Assembly: GCA_907164885.2 (NCBI GenBank)
Contig: OU015494.1
Coordinates: 3,423,223-3,487,222 of the forward strand
Direction of reading: 5' to 3'
Origin: Dolomedes plantarius
Taxonomy: Eukaryota > Arthropoda > Arachnida > Araneae > Dolomedidae
DNA length: 64,000 bases
A program made the translations under genes and the position numbers. Of the stretch, positions 11,750-23,198 are shown one piece after another. The notes beneath the pieces were generated by a model. The model was given only the letters and a program-made list of their open reading frames with translations, did no database searches and had not been told where the DNA came from. The stretch's first letter is position 1. The number at the start of each line of letters is the position of its first letter.

Positions 11750-12875
11750 CATCGGGTACTGACTGATATAGGATTTGTTAAATTCGACAGTTGTAATTGT
11801 GTATATATTTTTGAAAATAATATAGTTCTCATTTTGTATGTCGGCGACATTGTAATTTTTGGTAAAAGAAAAGATGTTATAGACAAAATCATTAAACTAC
11901 TAGGGAACTATTTTGAGCTAAAAATATTAGGTAGGACCAGAAAACTTTTAGGGATAGAATTCGAGGAAGATGGAGGTTCGCTGGTTATACATCAAACAAG
12001 TTATGTAAATGAAATTTGTAGAAGGTTTAATGAATTCAATTTTCCCTTCTCATCTTTCCCAATAAGTAAAGGGTCAGTGTACTCTAAATCTAGTTGCCCA
12101 GGAACTAAGGAAGAAATACTAGAAATGACCAAATTACCATACCGAAGTATCCTAGGTTGTCTTTCCTTTATAGCTAGTAGAACAAGGCCTGATATCAGTT
12201 ACGCCGTAAACATATTCAGCAAATTCCAAGCCAACCCGGGTATTTCACATTGGAACGGGTTATTAAAACTGTTAGGCTATGTTTCGTACACCAGAAATTT
12301 AAAATTAAAGTTAAATTTCTCTAAACCATTTTTAGTGACTTATTCTGATGCAGACTTCGCGGCAAACCGCGATGATCGCACTTCGATTGGAGGCCAATTA
12401 GTTTTACTTGATAACTTCCCCATTGAGTGGAGAACATTTAAAGAAAAATGCGTTTAAAGAAAAATGCCTATCCACTATGGAGTCGGAATTTATTGCCCTA
12501 ACAGAATCAGCGAAAAACCTGTTGTGGTTTAATAGGATTTTAAGCGAATGTCACAATAAAATGATAGTCACAGGTAAGAAAATTAAACCCGTGCTGAAAG
12601 TAGACAACCAGGCAACCATTGATTTCGCAAAATCTCCAATCGAAAACCACTGTTCCAAGCATATAGACGTTAAGCTATTTTTTGTCCGTAATTTAGTATA
12701 CGACAGTATTTTTGTACTGAATTTCGTAAGAAGCAAAAATAATCTTTCCGACATTTTCATCAAACCGCTGACCAAATTTGACCTGAATACATTTAAAGAG
12801 TTTATTTTTAAACGATGCATTGTTAAGTATAAGAGCGAGTTTTTATTAAACTTTCATGTGTATACATATTTGTAA
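11750..12875 (+). pseudogene. Copia-A reverse transcriptase C-terminal part and RNase H
   Basis: The reading frame resumes after the transposon. It contains the RT active-site region as LYVGDIVIFGK (the usual YVDD has become YVGD), then KLLGIEFEED, the LPYRSILGCLSFIASRTRPDISYAVNIFSKFQ stretch of copia RT in parts, and RNase H with TYSDADFAANRDDR and STMESEFIALTE, ending in KSPIENHCSKHIDVK. A tandem 16-bp duplication of TTTAAAGAAAAATGC-type sequence (12435-12467) shifts the frame by one inside RNase H, so two overlapping frames (11834-12457 and 12408-12875) carry the halves. Non-functional. Confidence 0.93.
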
Positions 12876-13365
12876 TAGTGTATGTATAAAAACCCTTATA
12901 GTCTGAAATTTTGCTATGATTAACTAAAAATGCATTTATTATAAATTTCTAATCTTAATTATGCTTAGTATCATTTTGATGTAAAAAAAAAATTTTTTAA
13001 GGACGTGGACTGAACTATGTAAAAATAAGTTTTCTATAAGATCGATCTGAGTGTAATTATATTTTTTTTTTGTGCGTACTAAAAACTGTATTGTATTAAG
13101 TATATATATTGAATCAATACAGTAATTTAAATGTATCTGATGTACTTTTATGTGCCTTGAAAATCTGTTAATAATCTAATCTAGATTAAAAATTGCATTT
13201 TTGTTGTTTAGGCTAATGAAATTGAAACTGTGTATAGTGTTATAAGTTTCAGGTTCCAAAATGTAATGGAATATCTAAAGTATTTGTAAATGTTTTTTTA
13301 GACGAACGAGGAGAACTGTACCCAATACATGAACTTTTTGTACGAGATAATATTGTTAGCTAAGT

Positions 13366-13385
13366 GACAAGAGGGGGGGGGGGCA
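13366..13385 (+). other. Polypurine tract of copia-A
   Basis: AAGAGGGGGGGGGGG followed by CAT lies directly before the TGTTAG start of the 3' LTR, the position and composition of the plus-strand primer. The 12876-13365 stretch before it is AT-rich 3' UTR without coding signals. Confidence 0.8.
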
Positions 13386-13850
13386 TTGTTAGCCCATATG
13401 CAAATCTTGTCACTTGCTACGTATTCGAGCGCAATCTCAGCTCACCGCTCTGCCCGCGAGGCGGCGTTCCGCACATGCGTGGTAGCCATACGGGGGAGTA
13501 GCCCGCTTCCGGCACTCAGAGTATAAATACGGTGACCGGGAGAAAAACTCGCCGGTGTGTTGTGCGTTCTCGCTTGTTCGGTTTGTATGCGTTGATATTA
13601 TTTACTGCCCTGGCATATGTTATTTTATTTCCTTTATATTTTCGTTTGCTGTATACTAAAGCCTAGTATCAATAAATTTTAAATAAAAGGATGAATTCAT
13701 AAACCCTGCAGTTACTCCTTATTTTTGAGACTCTGCCTAACACCTTGGTCTCAGGACACTCCGTGTGCAAGAGGGGAAGATTATTTTTTTTATCTCGTAG
13801 GTCTTCATCCGACATTAAGAAATAAGCGGGTATAAGTCTGTCTATCGACA
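13386..13850 (+). repeat. Copia-A 3' LTR
   Basis: It starts TGTTAGCCC and ends CGACA, matching the TGTTAG...ACA ends of copia-B and copia-D LTRs. It contains a TATA box (TATAAATA, 13522-13529) and two AATAAA signals (13672-13677, 13682-13687). A Tc1-type terminus begins immediately after it. No 5' partner is present in the window. Confidence 0.85.
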
Positions 13851-13852
13851 TA

Positions 13853-14660
13853 CAGTGGCTCCCAAAAGTGTTCGTACACTTACGATTTTCAATGAAATAG
13901 GGGTCTATCCATTAATTAAAATGAATAAGAGGTTTGAGCATTCACATTTCCACGGGGAATGACATGGAGGTCTGTGCGTCCACCCAAAGAGATACCACCC
14001 CAAACACAGACACTGCCTGATCTGTATGCATCTCTTTCACGGATGTGTGATGGATGAAAAGGAGTTCCAGGTTCTCTCCAAGTCAAAATACGCTTACTAT
14101 CGCTTTGGAGGCTAAACTTGGACTCATCCGTAAAGAGAACAGCCCTCCATTCATCAAGCGTCCAGTGGATATGTTGACGTGCCCACTGAAAACGTTCCCG
14201 CCTATGGCGTGACGTGAGCGGGACGCCAATGACTGGTCGCCTCGCAAAAAGACCACCTTCGTGAAGCCTTCTACGCACGGTTAACGTTGATACCAACCTT
14301 CCGGAGCTTGCAGCGAGGGAGGATCTGAGTTCAGACGGAGCTGCGGTTCTATTCCTTCGTGCGCATAATGACAAATATCGGTCATCGGCACTCGTAGCGT
14401 ATTGCCGTCCTTGGCTGAACCTCCTGGATAACGAATCCGTGGTTAGAAATTGTTGCCAAAGTCTATGAACCACAGACGGAATCACATTTAGCCATCTGGC
14501 CACTTTTGTCTGACATTGTCCTGCATCTAGTCTCTTAATAGCTCGCCATCGTAGTTCTTCGGTCAAATTATGGCTGGAGGTCATTGTTACAATTTGGCTA
14601 TGCCAGATGTCTAATCTCCGCGTCACAGCGACAATTGCCGCCTTGCTCTGAAACATGCAC
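13853..14660 (-). mobile_element. Internally deleted Tc1-type transposon
   Basis: After a TA at 13851-13852 the sequence CAGTGGCTCCCAAAAGTGTT is a Tc1-type terminal repeat, lying at the 3' end of the transposase gene. The second half of the transposase is missing, so the gene joins almost directly to the terminus. No inverted partner was found beyond 14660; the 5' end is probably lost. Confidence 0.75.
13916..14656 (-). pseudogene. Tc1 transposase, N-terminal two thirds
   Basis: The open frame covers 246 residues. It has an N-terminal paired-like helix-turn-helix region (LTEELRWRAIKRLDAGQ), the second HTH with LTVRRRLHEGG, and the start of the DDE catalytic domain with LFTDESKFSLQSD (first Asp) and VCVWGGISLGGRTDL. 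It stops after NVNAQTSYSF where the family normally continues to the second Asp and the Glu, so catalytic residues two and three are missing. The likely true start is the MTSSHNLTEE methionine rather than the first ATG. A non-autonomous relic. Confidence 0.88.
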
Positions 14661-15132
14661 TTTTATGCTCTTCGCAAATGACGTATCCCGACTGCAGCGC
14701 CAGTGTAGTTGGGCCACAGAACAGGGATACGTTTATTAGAGTGACACTAGAATCAAGAAAACACATGTCAAAATTTGAGACCAAAAATGATTACAAGCAG
14801 TAATGCTTTTGTCATTTGTATGTTTGAAAAGTAAAATAAAGTTTGCATTAAAATGAGGTAAGTGTGACGTGGATTTATTTAAAATTTTGCCTTCATTTTC
14901 CAAAATTTGGTGTCGATGAGGCGGCAGAAGATATTGACCTGTAATTCTAAATTTTTTTACAGTTGTTGTTGTTGTTAAAAATAGTAACTTGTAAGCACTA
15001 TTCCAAACCGATCTACGAAATCTGAGATTATTCATTAATTTTTAGTCCATTTTCTGGAACTTTCAGCCCATTGAGGCAACAGAAGTTATCAACCAAGAGT
15101 TTTAAGATTCCGCACACTTTTTAACGATGGGA
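14661..15132. other. Non-coding DNA, nothing recognised
   Basis: AT-rich sequence between the Tc1 relic and the target duplication of the hAT element. The 99-codon minus-strand frame at 14736-15035 shows no family resemblance and is not called. Confidence 0.5.
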
Positions 15133-16238
15133 GTTGCCGCCAGGGCCCGATTTAGAAAATTCTTGACTATAGGCACAACTTGGGATGGGGGCTCCCTAGC
15201 ACTGATGTAGGCGTAAAATTTCCAAAATTGACGCACACACAAAAAAAAATAATAATCATGAATCATAATGAAAGTACCATTTTACCAACAACCGGCTATT
15301 TGAAGCGTAGAAGGCTAGAGCATTATCAAATAACAAAAAGTAATACAGCATATTAACTTTATCATAAAAACACCAATGCAATGCAACCAGAAAAACTTAT
15401 TAATCCCTTATATACAGTATAACATGGGTGGCCAACAAGTCGATCGCGAAGCCAATTTTGGTAGATCTCTGGCGATGCCTTAACTTTACCGATTAGACTA
15501 CATGATAAATAGAACACTAATTTAGGACCCTAGTTTGGGCGGTAGTAAGGGCGTCCTGTTTACACCGCACTAGACCAGGACTGTAATTCAGTCTGAGACC
15601 GAACGTATACCATGGCATCCGTGCTTTCAAAGTATCAGAAAATTGGCGTTGTAGATACTTACTCTAACTTATAGCTGTGATTTATTTTCCTGCCTATTGA
15701 GATTTTTTTTATTCAGAGGACAAAGTCCTCGGTGGGCAGAATATTTAAATAATTATTCATTTTCATATATCGCTAAGAGATGTCGCTGCACAAAGATGCA
15801 TTGCGCTATTGTCTTACTCCTTAAAATATACCTTGTAGGGATTATTTTGTTCGAATTGTCGGTAGTAAATGTCGATGTACGGAGTTACATCGCGCTACTG
15901 TTTTACTTTTGTCAAAACATATGCAGAAATGATCCGTTCTTTTGAAATACAGTTTAATACGCAGAGTGCTTATATTAACAATATTTATTATTATTAATCA
16001 ATATTGTTTATCCATGGTGACAACGTTAGTTTCAATTTTTCTTCTGTTTAAAATTTAAGTACGTTTCCTTTGTGTTTTAAATTAAATAGTGCCTTTTCTT
16101 ACCCATCTATTTACTTCAAAAGTGAGCGTTCTCGACAACAGACCTCACGGCGGTTTTAATTTTCTAGGAAAATATTTAATGCAATATTTATTCTTTAAAT
16201 TGTCGTATTTTCTTTTGCATTTCAGTATACCCCTGAGC

Positions 16239-18051
16239 ATGAGTAGTAAACCAAAAATATCGAAAACTTATCATTTCAATGAAGAATGGGAACTCGATTA
16301 CTTTTTTACAACGGTGAATGATAAATGTTGTTGCTTAATATGCCTTACCTCGATATGCTAAAAAGGGTGATCTAGAGAGACGTTTTTTAGCTTTACATAA
16401 TAAGTATCAAACAGATTATCCACCAAATTCGGAATTGAGAAAACGTAAAGTTAGAGATCTTAAAACTCAATTAACAAATCAGCAAAATGTTTTTGAAAAG
16501 CCAATATTGAAGTCACAAGCAGTAACTACTGCATCATTCAAAGTAAGCTATCTCTTAGCAAAAAAATTTAAACCATTTTCCGATGGTGAATTTGTACAGG
16601 AAATTTTCTTTGAAATGTCAGATTACCTTTTTAATGATTTTAAGAACAAGAATGAAACTATTGCTGCAATTCAAGATCTACAACTGTCTCGAAACACTGT
16701 GGTGTGACGAATTGAGAAGATGAATAGAAATGTAAAAGAACAGTTATATAACGATATTAATATTTGTTCCTGTTTTTTCCCTTCAATGTGATGAATCGAC
16801 AGATATAAGTGATACAGCACAATTACTTGTTTTCATTCGTATGGTTTTTAACGATTTTACAACTAAAGAAGAATTGTCGGTTATGATTTCTTTCAATGAA
16901 AGAACTAGAGGTGTAGATATATTCAAAGCCTTTAAAAATTGCTCAATGATTTGAAAGTACTACTTTTTAAATTAGTTTCAATAACAACGGATGGCGCAAC
17001 TGCAATAATAGGTCGCATAAATGGATTTATAGCCCTATGTCAAAATGAAGAGGAATTCCCAGCCATTTTGAGCTACCACTGCATAATTCATCAGCAAGTG
17101 TTAGCCAGCAAAAGACTAAACACAAAGGAGGTAATGGACATAGCGTTTAAAATTGTTAATTCAATTCGAGGAAGTTTCCTCAAACGGCGTCTCTGTTCAC
17201 ACTGCAGCTGGATGAAGACCAACCTGAATTATTACTACATACCGATGTAAGATTGTTAAGCAGAGGTAAATTTCTGCAATGATTTCGTGATTTATTGCCT
17301 GAAATATCAGATTTTCTTTGCAAGATGGAAAATGTGAAAGTTTAAATGGTGAAAATTGGCTTAGTAACTTAGCATTTCTTACCGATTTTACTATAATATT
17401 AAGTGATTTAAATTTAGAATTACAAGGCAAAAATAAAACAGTAACTGATATGATCAGCTGCATAGATGAATATAAAACATAATTTATTTTGCTAATAGAA
17501 GATCTGCAACAAAATAATCTGAATCATTTTCCAAATATGGTTGATAACCTACCAAAAAAAAAAATTATAAGATCGACATACACGTTGCGGAAATCCAAAA
17601 AGTAATTGAAGATTTTGAGGTAAGATTTCAAGATTTTGAAAAAAATTAAAGAAATTGAGGAATTTATATCTTTTTCTTTAAAAAAAGATTTAAGTGTGAA
17701 ACGCATTGCCAAAAAATTTCAGACATATTTCATATGGAGCAAAAGGGCATTAGAAAATGAAATTATAATTTTACAAACTGATTTAATCTTCCAAGCCAGA
17801 AAATTTGAAGAAAATTTTTGAAAATACGTCAATCGAGAAAAATACCCCAGTATCACCAAATGTAGCGAATATATTTATTCTTGTTTCGGATCTACATATC
17901 TGTGTGAATCGGCATTTTCCTACTCAAAGTTAACGAAGACAAACAACGTTCTGTCCTGACTGTTTCTCGTGAAAACTCATTATCTTTGTCAGTATATACA
18001 CTTAATTATGATTACGTGGTTAGAGACATGCAAACTCAGTCTTCCCATTAA
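16239..18051 (+). pseudogene. hAT transposase (BED-type, FAM200/ZBED5-like), decayed
   Basis: This is the transposase of the surrounding element, broken by many stops and frameshifts. The N-terminus has a BED-like zinc-finger region (EWELDYFFTTVNDKCCCLIC). The middle shows KLVSITTDGATAIIGRINGF and LSYHCIIHQQVLASKRL, landmarks of the RNase-H-like core of the hAT/FAM200 group. The C-terminus keeps the hAT dimerisation motif (GSTYLCESAFSYSKL at about 17890). Pieces appear in several frames (16239-16361, 16435-16707, 16939-17250, 17636-17821). The start was placed at the ATG before SSKPKISKTYHFN. It cannot make an active protein. Confidence 0.82.
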
Positions 18052-18331
18052 TGTCAAGGTAATTAAATAAATTCTAAATCTGCCTTTATCTGTAATTAAT
18101 TTGAACTAATATTGTTTAATTCCCCTGGACGTGACTTTTTTTGCCCGTTAAATAATTATGTTGTTTTTCACGTAGGTAGATACGTATGTTTGAACATATA
18201 TTTTGCTTATCTTCCCATAGCTTGCGAGAGTTCACCTCACACTGAAACACAGTGTATAAACATAGTATGTATTTCTCACCTCCCCCTCCCCACTTCCCAA
18301 AACGCACCCGGCAGGCTATTTAGCTGCAGAA

Positions 18332-18928
18332 GGTATTGAGTGGAAGTTTATTCCACCAAGAGCCCCACACTTTGGCGGCCTTTGGGAGGCAGCGATTAGG
18401 TCATTCAAATATCATCTAAAAAGAGTTGTTAAGGGAATAAATTTAACTTATGAAGAGTTCTTAACTGTGATTGTGCAAATTGAGGGAATTTTGAATTCTC
18501 GACCTCTTTGTCCTTTGTCAGCTAACGAGGACGATTTTGAGGTTCTTACTCCAGCCCACTTCTTAATAAATAGGTCTCTAACCTCTTTAAATGAGCCTGA
18601 TTTGACAATTTTGAAGGACAGTCATCTCAAGAGATGGCAAAAGGTTACTAGACTTGTACAATATATGTGGAAATTTTGGCATCGTCATTATTTGAGTCAA
18701 TTACATCAGAGATCTAAATGGATGTTCGAGAAAAACAACATAAAATTAGGAGATTTAGTGTTATTAATAGAAGATAATTTGCCTTGCTATAAATGGGCTA
18801 TGGGTAGGATAATTAAAATTTATTTTGGTGATGATAAGAAAATTCGTGTTGTTAAAATTAAAACACAGTCTAGTACTTGTAAAAGAGCCATTTCAAAAAT
18901 TTGTGTATTACCTATGGAAAACAATTAA
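18332..18928 (+). pseudogene. BEL/Pao Pol C-terminus (integrase end, DUF5641-type tail)
   Basis: The frame is open from about 18332 to a stop at 18926-18928. It begins with EWKFIPPRAPHFGGLWEAAI, the classic integrase landmark of BEL/Pao elements, then LNSRPLCPLS, LTPAHFLINR and a tail ending in RWQKV...YMWKFWHRHYLSQL and GDLVLLIEDNLPCYKWAMGRI, the chromatin- or DNA-binding C-terminal domain of these polyproteins. The catalytic Asp residues are upstream and missing. It is 5' truncated within the hAT element and followed by a 3' LTR. Because the start is cut, this is a fragment. Confidence 0.9.
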
Positions 18929-19092
18929 TTTGTAATATTTAATTTTGTAATTTGTGAGTTTTGATTTCTTATTTCTTATATATATTGATTATTATATTGT
19001 GTTTTACTAGCTTTGTGTAAAAGTTGTAATATTGCTTATGTTATTGAACTTTTGTAATCTCTTGAAACCCTGTGGTTTCAAGGTGGGGAGAA

Positions 19093-19340
19093 TGTTTCAT
19101 GTTCACGCCAATTGATGGCGTTACGGTCGCGTGAACTTTTGTTTCTTTTTATTAGTTATTATCTGACAGAGAGTTGGAGTGTCTTCTTGTGCGAGAAGTG
19201 GCATCCGATGCTTGTTTGAAGTGATGTCCTAATCTGTTTCAGTCAAATGTATAGATCAACTAATTAAGCAAACGAATAAACTGGTGTTTAGAAGAGAAGT
19301 ATTTAATTAGTGTTTGATCACGACAATTGTTATTAAAAAA
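19093..19340 (+). repeat. BEL/Pao 3' LTR (right boundary uncertain)
   Basis: The purine stretch AAGGTGGGGAGAA precedes TGTTTCATGTTCACGCC at 19093, the expected polypurine-tract to LTR transition about 165 bp after the Pol stop. An inverted pair GTTCACGC / GCGTGAAC lies at its start. No second LTR exists here, so the right end (about 19340) is a guess. Confidence 0.5.
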
Positions 19341-19665
19341 GGTAAAATTAAAAAAAATTGAACTGAGAATTATTTTCTTTTAAAATAAAAAATTCGGGGG
19401 GGGGGGGGTCGTCCCAATATTCGGTGGGCCCCTAGGCCCGGGTCTAATGGAACATCAGGGCCTGGTTGCCGCACTACCGCAAAAAGATCGAAGAACTTTC
19501 AATCATTTCGATACGCCCTAACACTTCGACTTGGAGTTTGACACTGAACTTGGTCGAGTGAAGACGCATTATTTCGTGCTAGAGCTTAGGCCTAGCTGTC
19601 CCACCGAACTTTTGAGTTTTTGTTACAAGTTACTGTTGTCATCGGAGCCTTGAGGGGCATTAAGC

Positions 19666-20155
19666 TTGCTCATGAGCAACGTGGCTGCAACAGCTTCATC
19701 TCTCATCGAAAATTTCTGCTCTCCAGAGGAAGCTTTCATGGACACTAACTGCGAATTTTCGGATGAGCCACTTATCGAATTTGATCTACATACCGAAAAC
19801 GACAAGAAAATGGTGGCCACCATCACTAGTCCTGAAGCAAGGAACTCCAGCTTTACCATGCCAAGAAGAATTACCCAAGAGCGTACGGTTACTGCAGACA
19901 GCGAGGGAAGCATGTCTTTAATGCTTCTGGTGATTATGTAGTCGCATTTGAGTTAGATTCGGAAAGTGATAATAATTCTAATAATAATTCTAACAAACGG
20001 TCTTCGGACCAGTTTGAGGAAACTCAAAAAATTTGCTAAGCCGCCAGCGAGACTAATTACTAGAAATTTAATACAGGTAGAATAACCAGAAATTGAAATT
20101 TCTAACAAATTTAACTCCCTTGAGGAGAAAAACAAATTCAGATGAAACTAATAAA
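19666..20155 (+). pseudogene. LINE ORF1, N-terminal part
   Basis: A frame from 19666 to 19941 starts MLMSNVAATASSLIENF; a second frame covers 19925-20035 with YVVAFELDSESDNNSNNN, and a third continues as AKPPARLITRNLIQVE to the piggyBac boundary. These shift but read as one low-complexity, Asn/Ser-rich N-terminal region ahead of the RNA-binding part. Assignment to ORF1 rests on continuity with the 3' part; the first 90 residues are not recognisable on their own. Confidence 0.5.
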
Positions 20156-20159
20156 TTAA

Positions 20160-22081
20160 CCCATATTTGACCAACTACTGAAAAAATTTATTCTTTTGCT
20201 CAAAAATTGTGGTATAGCTTCATAAATACACTAGGAAAGATATAAAATTGTAAAACTTACCAAATTTTTATTATCTTCAGGTTTACATGCTGTCCTATAT
20301 ATAGGACGACGGTCAAATCCACTGCTATGAGACTAATCTTTGTTTTTTCGTACTGAAACTTGTTTTTCAAATGAAATGGTAAGAAACAGTTTAAACAAAC
20401 TCCAACATCACATTTTTTTCAGATAGTTGTTGGTTTTTTGCACAGTTCTCTAGTTGACAACGACTTCCTTTTGGGTTTTTCCCAATAATGTGTTCCCTCT
20501 GCAGCTTCAAAAATTATGGATTTCTTTGTTGAGTGCCAAATCGACTAACCGCCAAATTCCTTGGTATAGAGATTCCTAAATAATTTATTGCAATAGCACT
20601 TCGATATTCTAGAAGTTCAAGAGCTTCTGTTGGATTGAATAGTTTCGTTATCTTCCAGGCTGCAATTAGTGCAGATTCATAAGCATTTATGAATACTGTC
20701 CAATACCACTTTTTTCCTTGTTAGAGGAAAAATAGTTTTCCATATGATTGTCAAATAAGTCTACACCATTTTTATACTTATTGTAAGAAATTATGCATGC
20801 TGGTATGTCAAATTTTTGTCGGCCTCCTTTTACTCTTTTTTCTATCTTTGAATAGCATCCTGAATCTTCAAAATTTGTGAGCAATGATACAACCTTATTA
20901 TCTTTCCAGCGAACTGCTGTAATTTCCTTTCTCTCATCAGATTTCCAATCTGCCATATCTCGATCCATTTTAGTCATTATTTTGGTTGACTTTAGTGGGC
21001 ATTTGGCCATTCTATTTTCTATTACATTTCCCGTAGCAAAGTAATTACTTTCTCTGAGTCTAACGAAAAGGCCATAGGAGGTACAAAAGTTATCCATATA
21101 AATTTTGTGCTGCGCTGGATTTTTTACAATTAACAGCAAACTTTCCACAACTTCTTGAAATAATAGTACTTTGTTCTTTTTCATATTTGATATAGTTTTC
21201 TTCTCAAAAATTTGAGGATCATATTTGTTGTTGCTTTCCAATCCCAAATTTTTTTTACCTAGATATGATTGGGTCTTTTTGCGCTCCCCTTGATATGGAA
21301 TGATATGAAATAGATTTCCATCATAAGAAGACAGTACTCACAAATTATATCCAAATTTGATTGGTTTTCCTTTCATAAACATCTTGCAGCCATGTCTTTT
21401 GTAATAGCTCACAATTCTTGCCTCAATACTTAGATGTTCAGAAAATACACCAAACTGCTGTAGAGCTTCAATAAGTCATACTATATTGGACGTACTTTGT
21501 AATAACGATCCGAATCAATACTGCTATTGTCATTACAATGCAAATATATATTTTATCTCAAAGTATCTGTTTCGTGGAATTGCTCGACTAACTAGTGCTG
21601 TTCCAGTATCCGGAGCATTTTCCCAGTACATATTTTCACGACGCAAAATGTGATATCCACTGTAATAGGTATTCCTGAATGGCAGAAGAATGTAGTAGTG
21701 GATTTGACCATTGTCCTATTTATAGGACGCTTGTAAAAACAAAATAAAAAAAGATCTTTTTATTGAATTTTCTTCTTGATTTTTACCATACATAATTTTA
21801 AACATCTACAGAATTGAATATGAGGCATAATTTTAATATTTTTTCCTCCAATTTTTTTAAACTTAATTTTATACATTTTCCTACAAAAACTCTCAAAATT
21901 GGCATATTTTAAAAATTCATAATAAATAAATGTTTAAAAATTATAAATTAAAAATTAGCCAGTGTAATGAGTGATCCTTTCACAGTAATGTAATACTAAA
22001 ACAAACGCAATAGAAAAAATATTTTATGAGTATGAGCTAGAAATTTATGTTGTCCTATAGGACGATGGTCAAATATAGGTT
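20160..22081 (-). mobile_element. piggyBac-like transposon inside the LINE ORF1
   Basis: TTAA lies at 20156-20159 and 22082-22085. The left end begins CCCATATTTGACC; the right end reverse-complemented is similar (CCTATATTTGACC). A palindromic TCCTATA/TAGGA block followed by GACGRYGGTCAAAT occurs near 20293, inverted near 21715 and in direct sense near 22055, giving nested candidate ends. It encodes a decayed piggyBac transposase on the minus strand. Confidence 0.85.
20380..21690 (-). pseudogene. piggyBac-like transposase (PGBD), decayed
   Basis: The transposase excises its element precisely at TTAA. The best preserved stretch (20687-21247, 186 residues) has KIYMDNFCTSYGLFVRLRE with the catalytic Asp, ATGNVIENRMAKCPL, RWKDNKVVSLLTNFED and YNKYKNGVDLFDNHMENY, which are core landmarks of the DDD domain. 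Upstream, minus-strand pieces between 21250 and 21690 in shifted frames (for example FGYNL and the NAPDTGTALVSRAIP region) fit the N-terminal half. The C-terminal cysteine-rich finger is only faintly visible near 20450. Many frameshifts and stops; inactive. Confidence 0.85.
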
Positions 22082-22085
22082 TTAA

Positions 22086-23198
22086 ATCTATAGAAAATGA
22101 ATCTAAACGTCTTAAAACAATAACTATAAGTAAAACTACCGACTATAGAAATATTCTAGAAAAAATTTCTCATAGCGAAGATAGGCAGTTCGAGGATAGA
22201 ATTAGAGGAAAATTCATTGAACTGTTTCCAACCAATGTAAAGTCCCATGAAAATATAATCGAGTTCTTTAAGGAAAACGGAATACAGGGATTTTCCCTAC
22301 CATTAAATTATATCAAACCATCTAAGATCGTAATTAGGGGTCTCCCCATTTTGCAAAGGACGAAAGATTTTACAAAAGAGGAAATTTCAGAAATGTTTAA
22401 ATCTCTAGACTTTGAGGTAATGAAGGTTGGGCATCTAACCAGCCGTAAGTCAAAAATGTCACTGCCACTTTTCCAAGTCACTTTAGCTTCTAACGACAAA
22501 TCTAAAACAATTTTTGAACATATTACTCTAAATATTTTTTAGAATCAGTGTTTAAGGAATACTTATCGCCATAGAAAACCCAGCAATACTTTAATTGTTA
22601 GTTATACCATCATCATTCAGACTTTCGTACTATGAATCCCCGTTGCATTAAATGCGCCGGGGATCATCATACTAGTAAATGTACTTTAATTAAAACTGAA
22701 AAAAACTACTCCAAAATGCTGTATTTACTGCGGCGAACACCCAGACAGATATAGGGGTTGCCCAAGTTTTCCACATAATATGGTCAAGGATAAAGAAAAG
22801 AAATCCCAAACACATACTACTGCTCGTGTTTCGTACGCCGATACATTAAAAAATTTAACGACTTCTAACCGAGAAGCTGAAAATAAAATTTTTAAACAAT
22901 AATGAAACCATAAATCCCGTAAATATAGGTACTATTCCCCATCTGAAATCCCAGTAAAAATTAGGTTAACCTAAACTTTATTAAAATTATTCAGGGTATA
23001 AATGAAAATGTTTCCGAAATCCAAAAGGAACTTGAAATACAGGACTTTTACGAAATATTCAATAATTTGAATGAATGCCTTCTAAAAATTAAAAGAGCTA
23101 AGTCCATTCAGGACACATCGTTAATTGTACAAAAAATAGTGGCTAATTGCCTCCTCCAATTTCCCGAATTCTTGCACCGACTGCCTTACATCATCTCG
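22086..23198 (+). pseudogene. LINE ORF1 (Jockey-type nucleocapsid-like), C-terminal part
   Basis: ORF1 protein of Jockey-type LINEs binds element RNA. After the piggyBac element the frame gives IQGFSLPLNYIKPSKIVIRG and KEEISEMFKSLDFEVMKVGHL, the RRM-like segment of this family, then two cysteine knuckles: RCIKCAGDHHTSKC (about 22640) and CIYCGEHPDRYRGCPSF (about 22720). The C-terminal region is GINENVSEIQKELEIQDF onward and ends near 23198. Several frameshifts and stops break it. Knuckle spacing and HPDRYRGC are typical of Jockey-clade ORF1. Confidence 0.8.

Larger units (their letters stand above)
7770..13850 (+). mobile_element. Copia-A: 5'-truncated Ty1/copia (Tnt1-like) element
   Basis: The copy holds, in order, the end of integrase, an MBD-like module, an in-frame TGA, reverse transcriptase, RNase H, 3' UTR, polypurine tract and 3' LTR. 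The 5' LTR, gag, protease and start of integrase are missing. Reverse transcriptase is split at 9462/11748 by a pogo/Tigger transposon, and a Tc1 remnant abuts the LTR at 13851. Damage includes a TAA at 8476-8478 and a 16-bp duplication in RNase H near 12435-12467. Confidence 0.93.
15141..19464 (+). mobile_element. hAT transposon, 4.3 kb, with 8-bp target duplication
   Basis: The identical octamer GTTGCCGC flanks both sides (15133-15140 and 19465-19472), the length made by hAT elements. The ends are imperfect inverted repeats: CAGGGCCCGATTTAG on the left and, reverse-complemented, CAGGCCCTGATGTTCC on the right. Inside lie a decayed hAT transposase (16239-18051) and the 3' end of a BEL/Pao retrotransposon (18332 onward). 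The interior right of the transposase ends in a G13 tract near 19395. The BEL piece is either a later insertion or captured sequence. Confidence 0.85.
19640..23198 (+). mobile_element. Jockey-like LINE, ORF1 region, split by piggyBac
   Basis: Gag-like ORF1 sequence of a non-LTR retrotransposon lies on both sides of the piggyBac element at 20160-22081. The 5' part (19666-20155) ends with NKFNSLEEKNKF and the 3' part resumes at 22086. No EN or RT follows; the element seems cut at the tRNA-like unit at 23190. The insertion used a TTAA inside ORF1. Confidence 0.7.

Noticed and set aside
13366..13385. Long G runs (13370, 19395, 27944, 34518, 61760) as quadruplex or regulatory sites
   Set aside because: Three have simple explanations as polypurine tracts or ORF1 poly-proline codons; the others are single homopolymers without four separate G-tracts.
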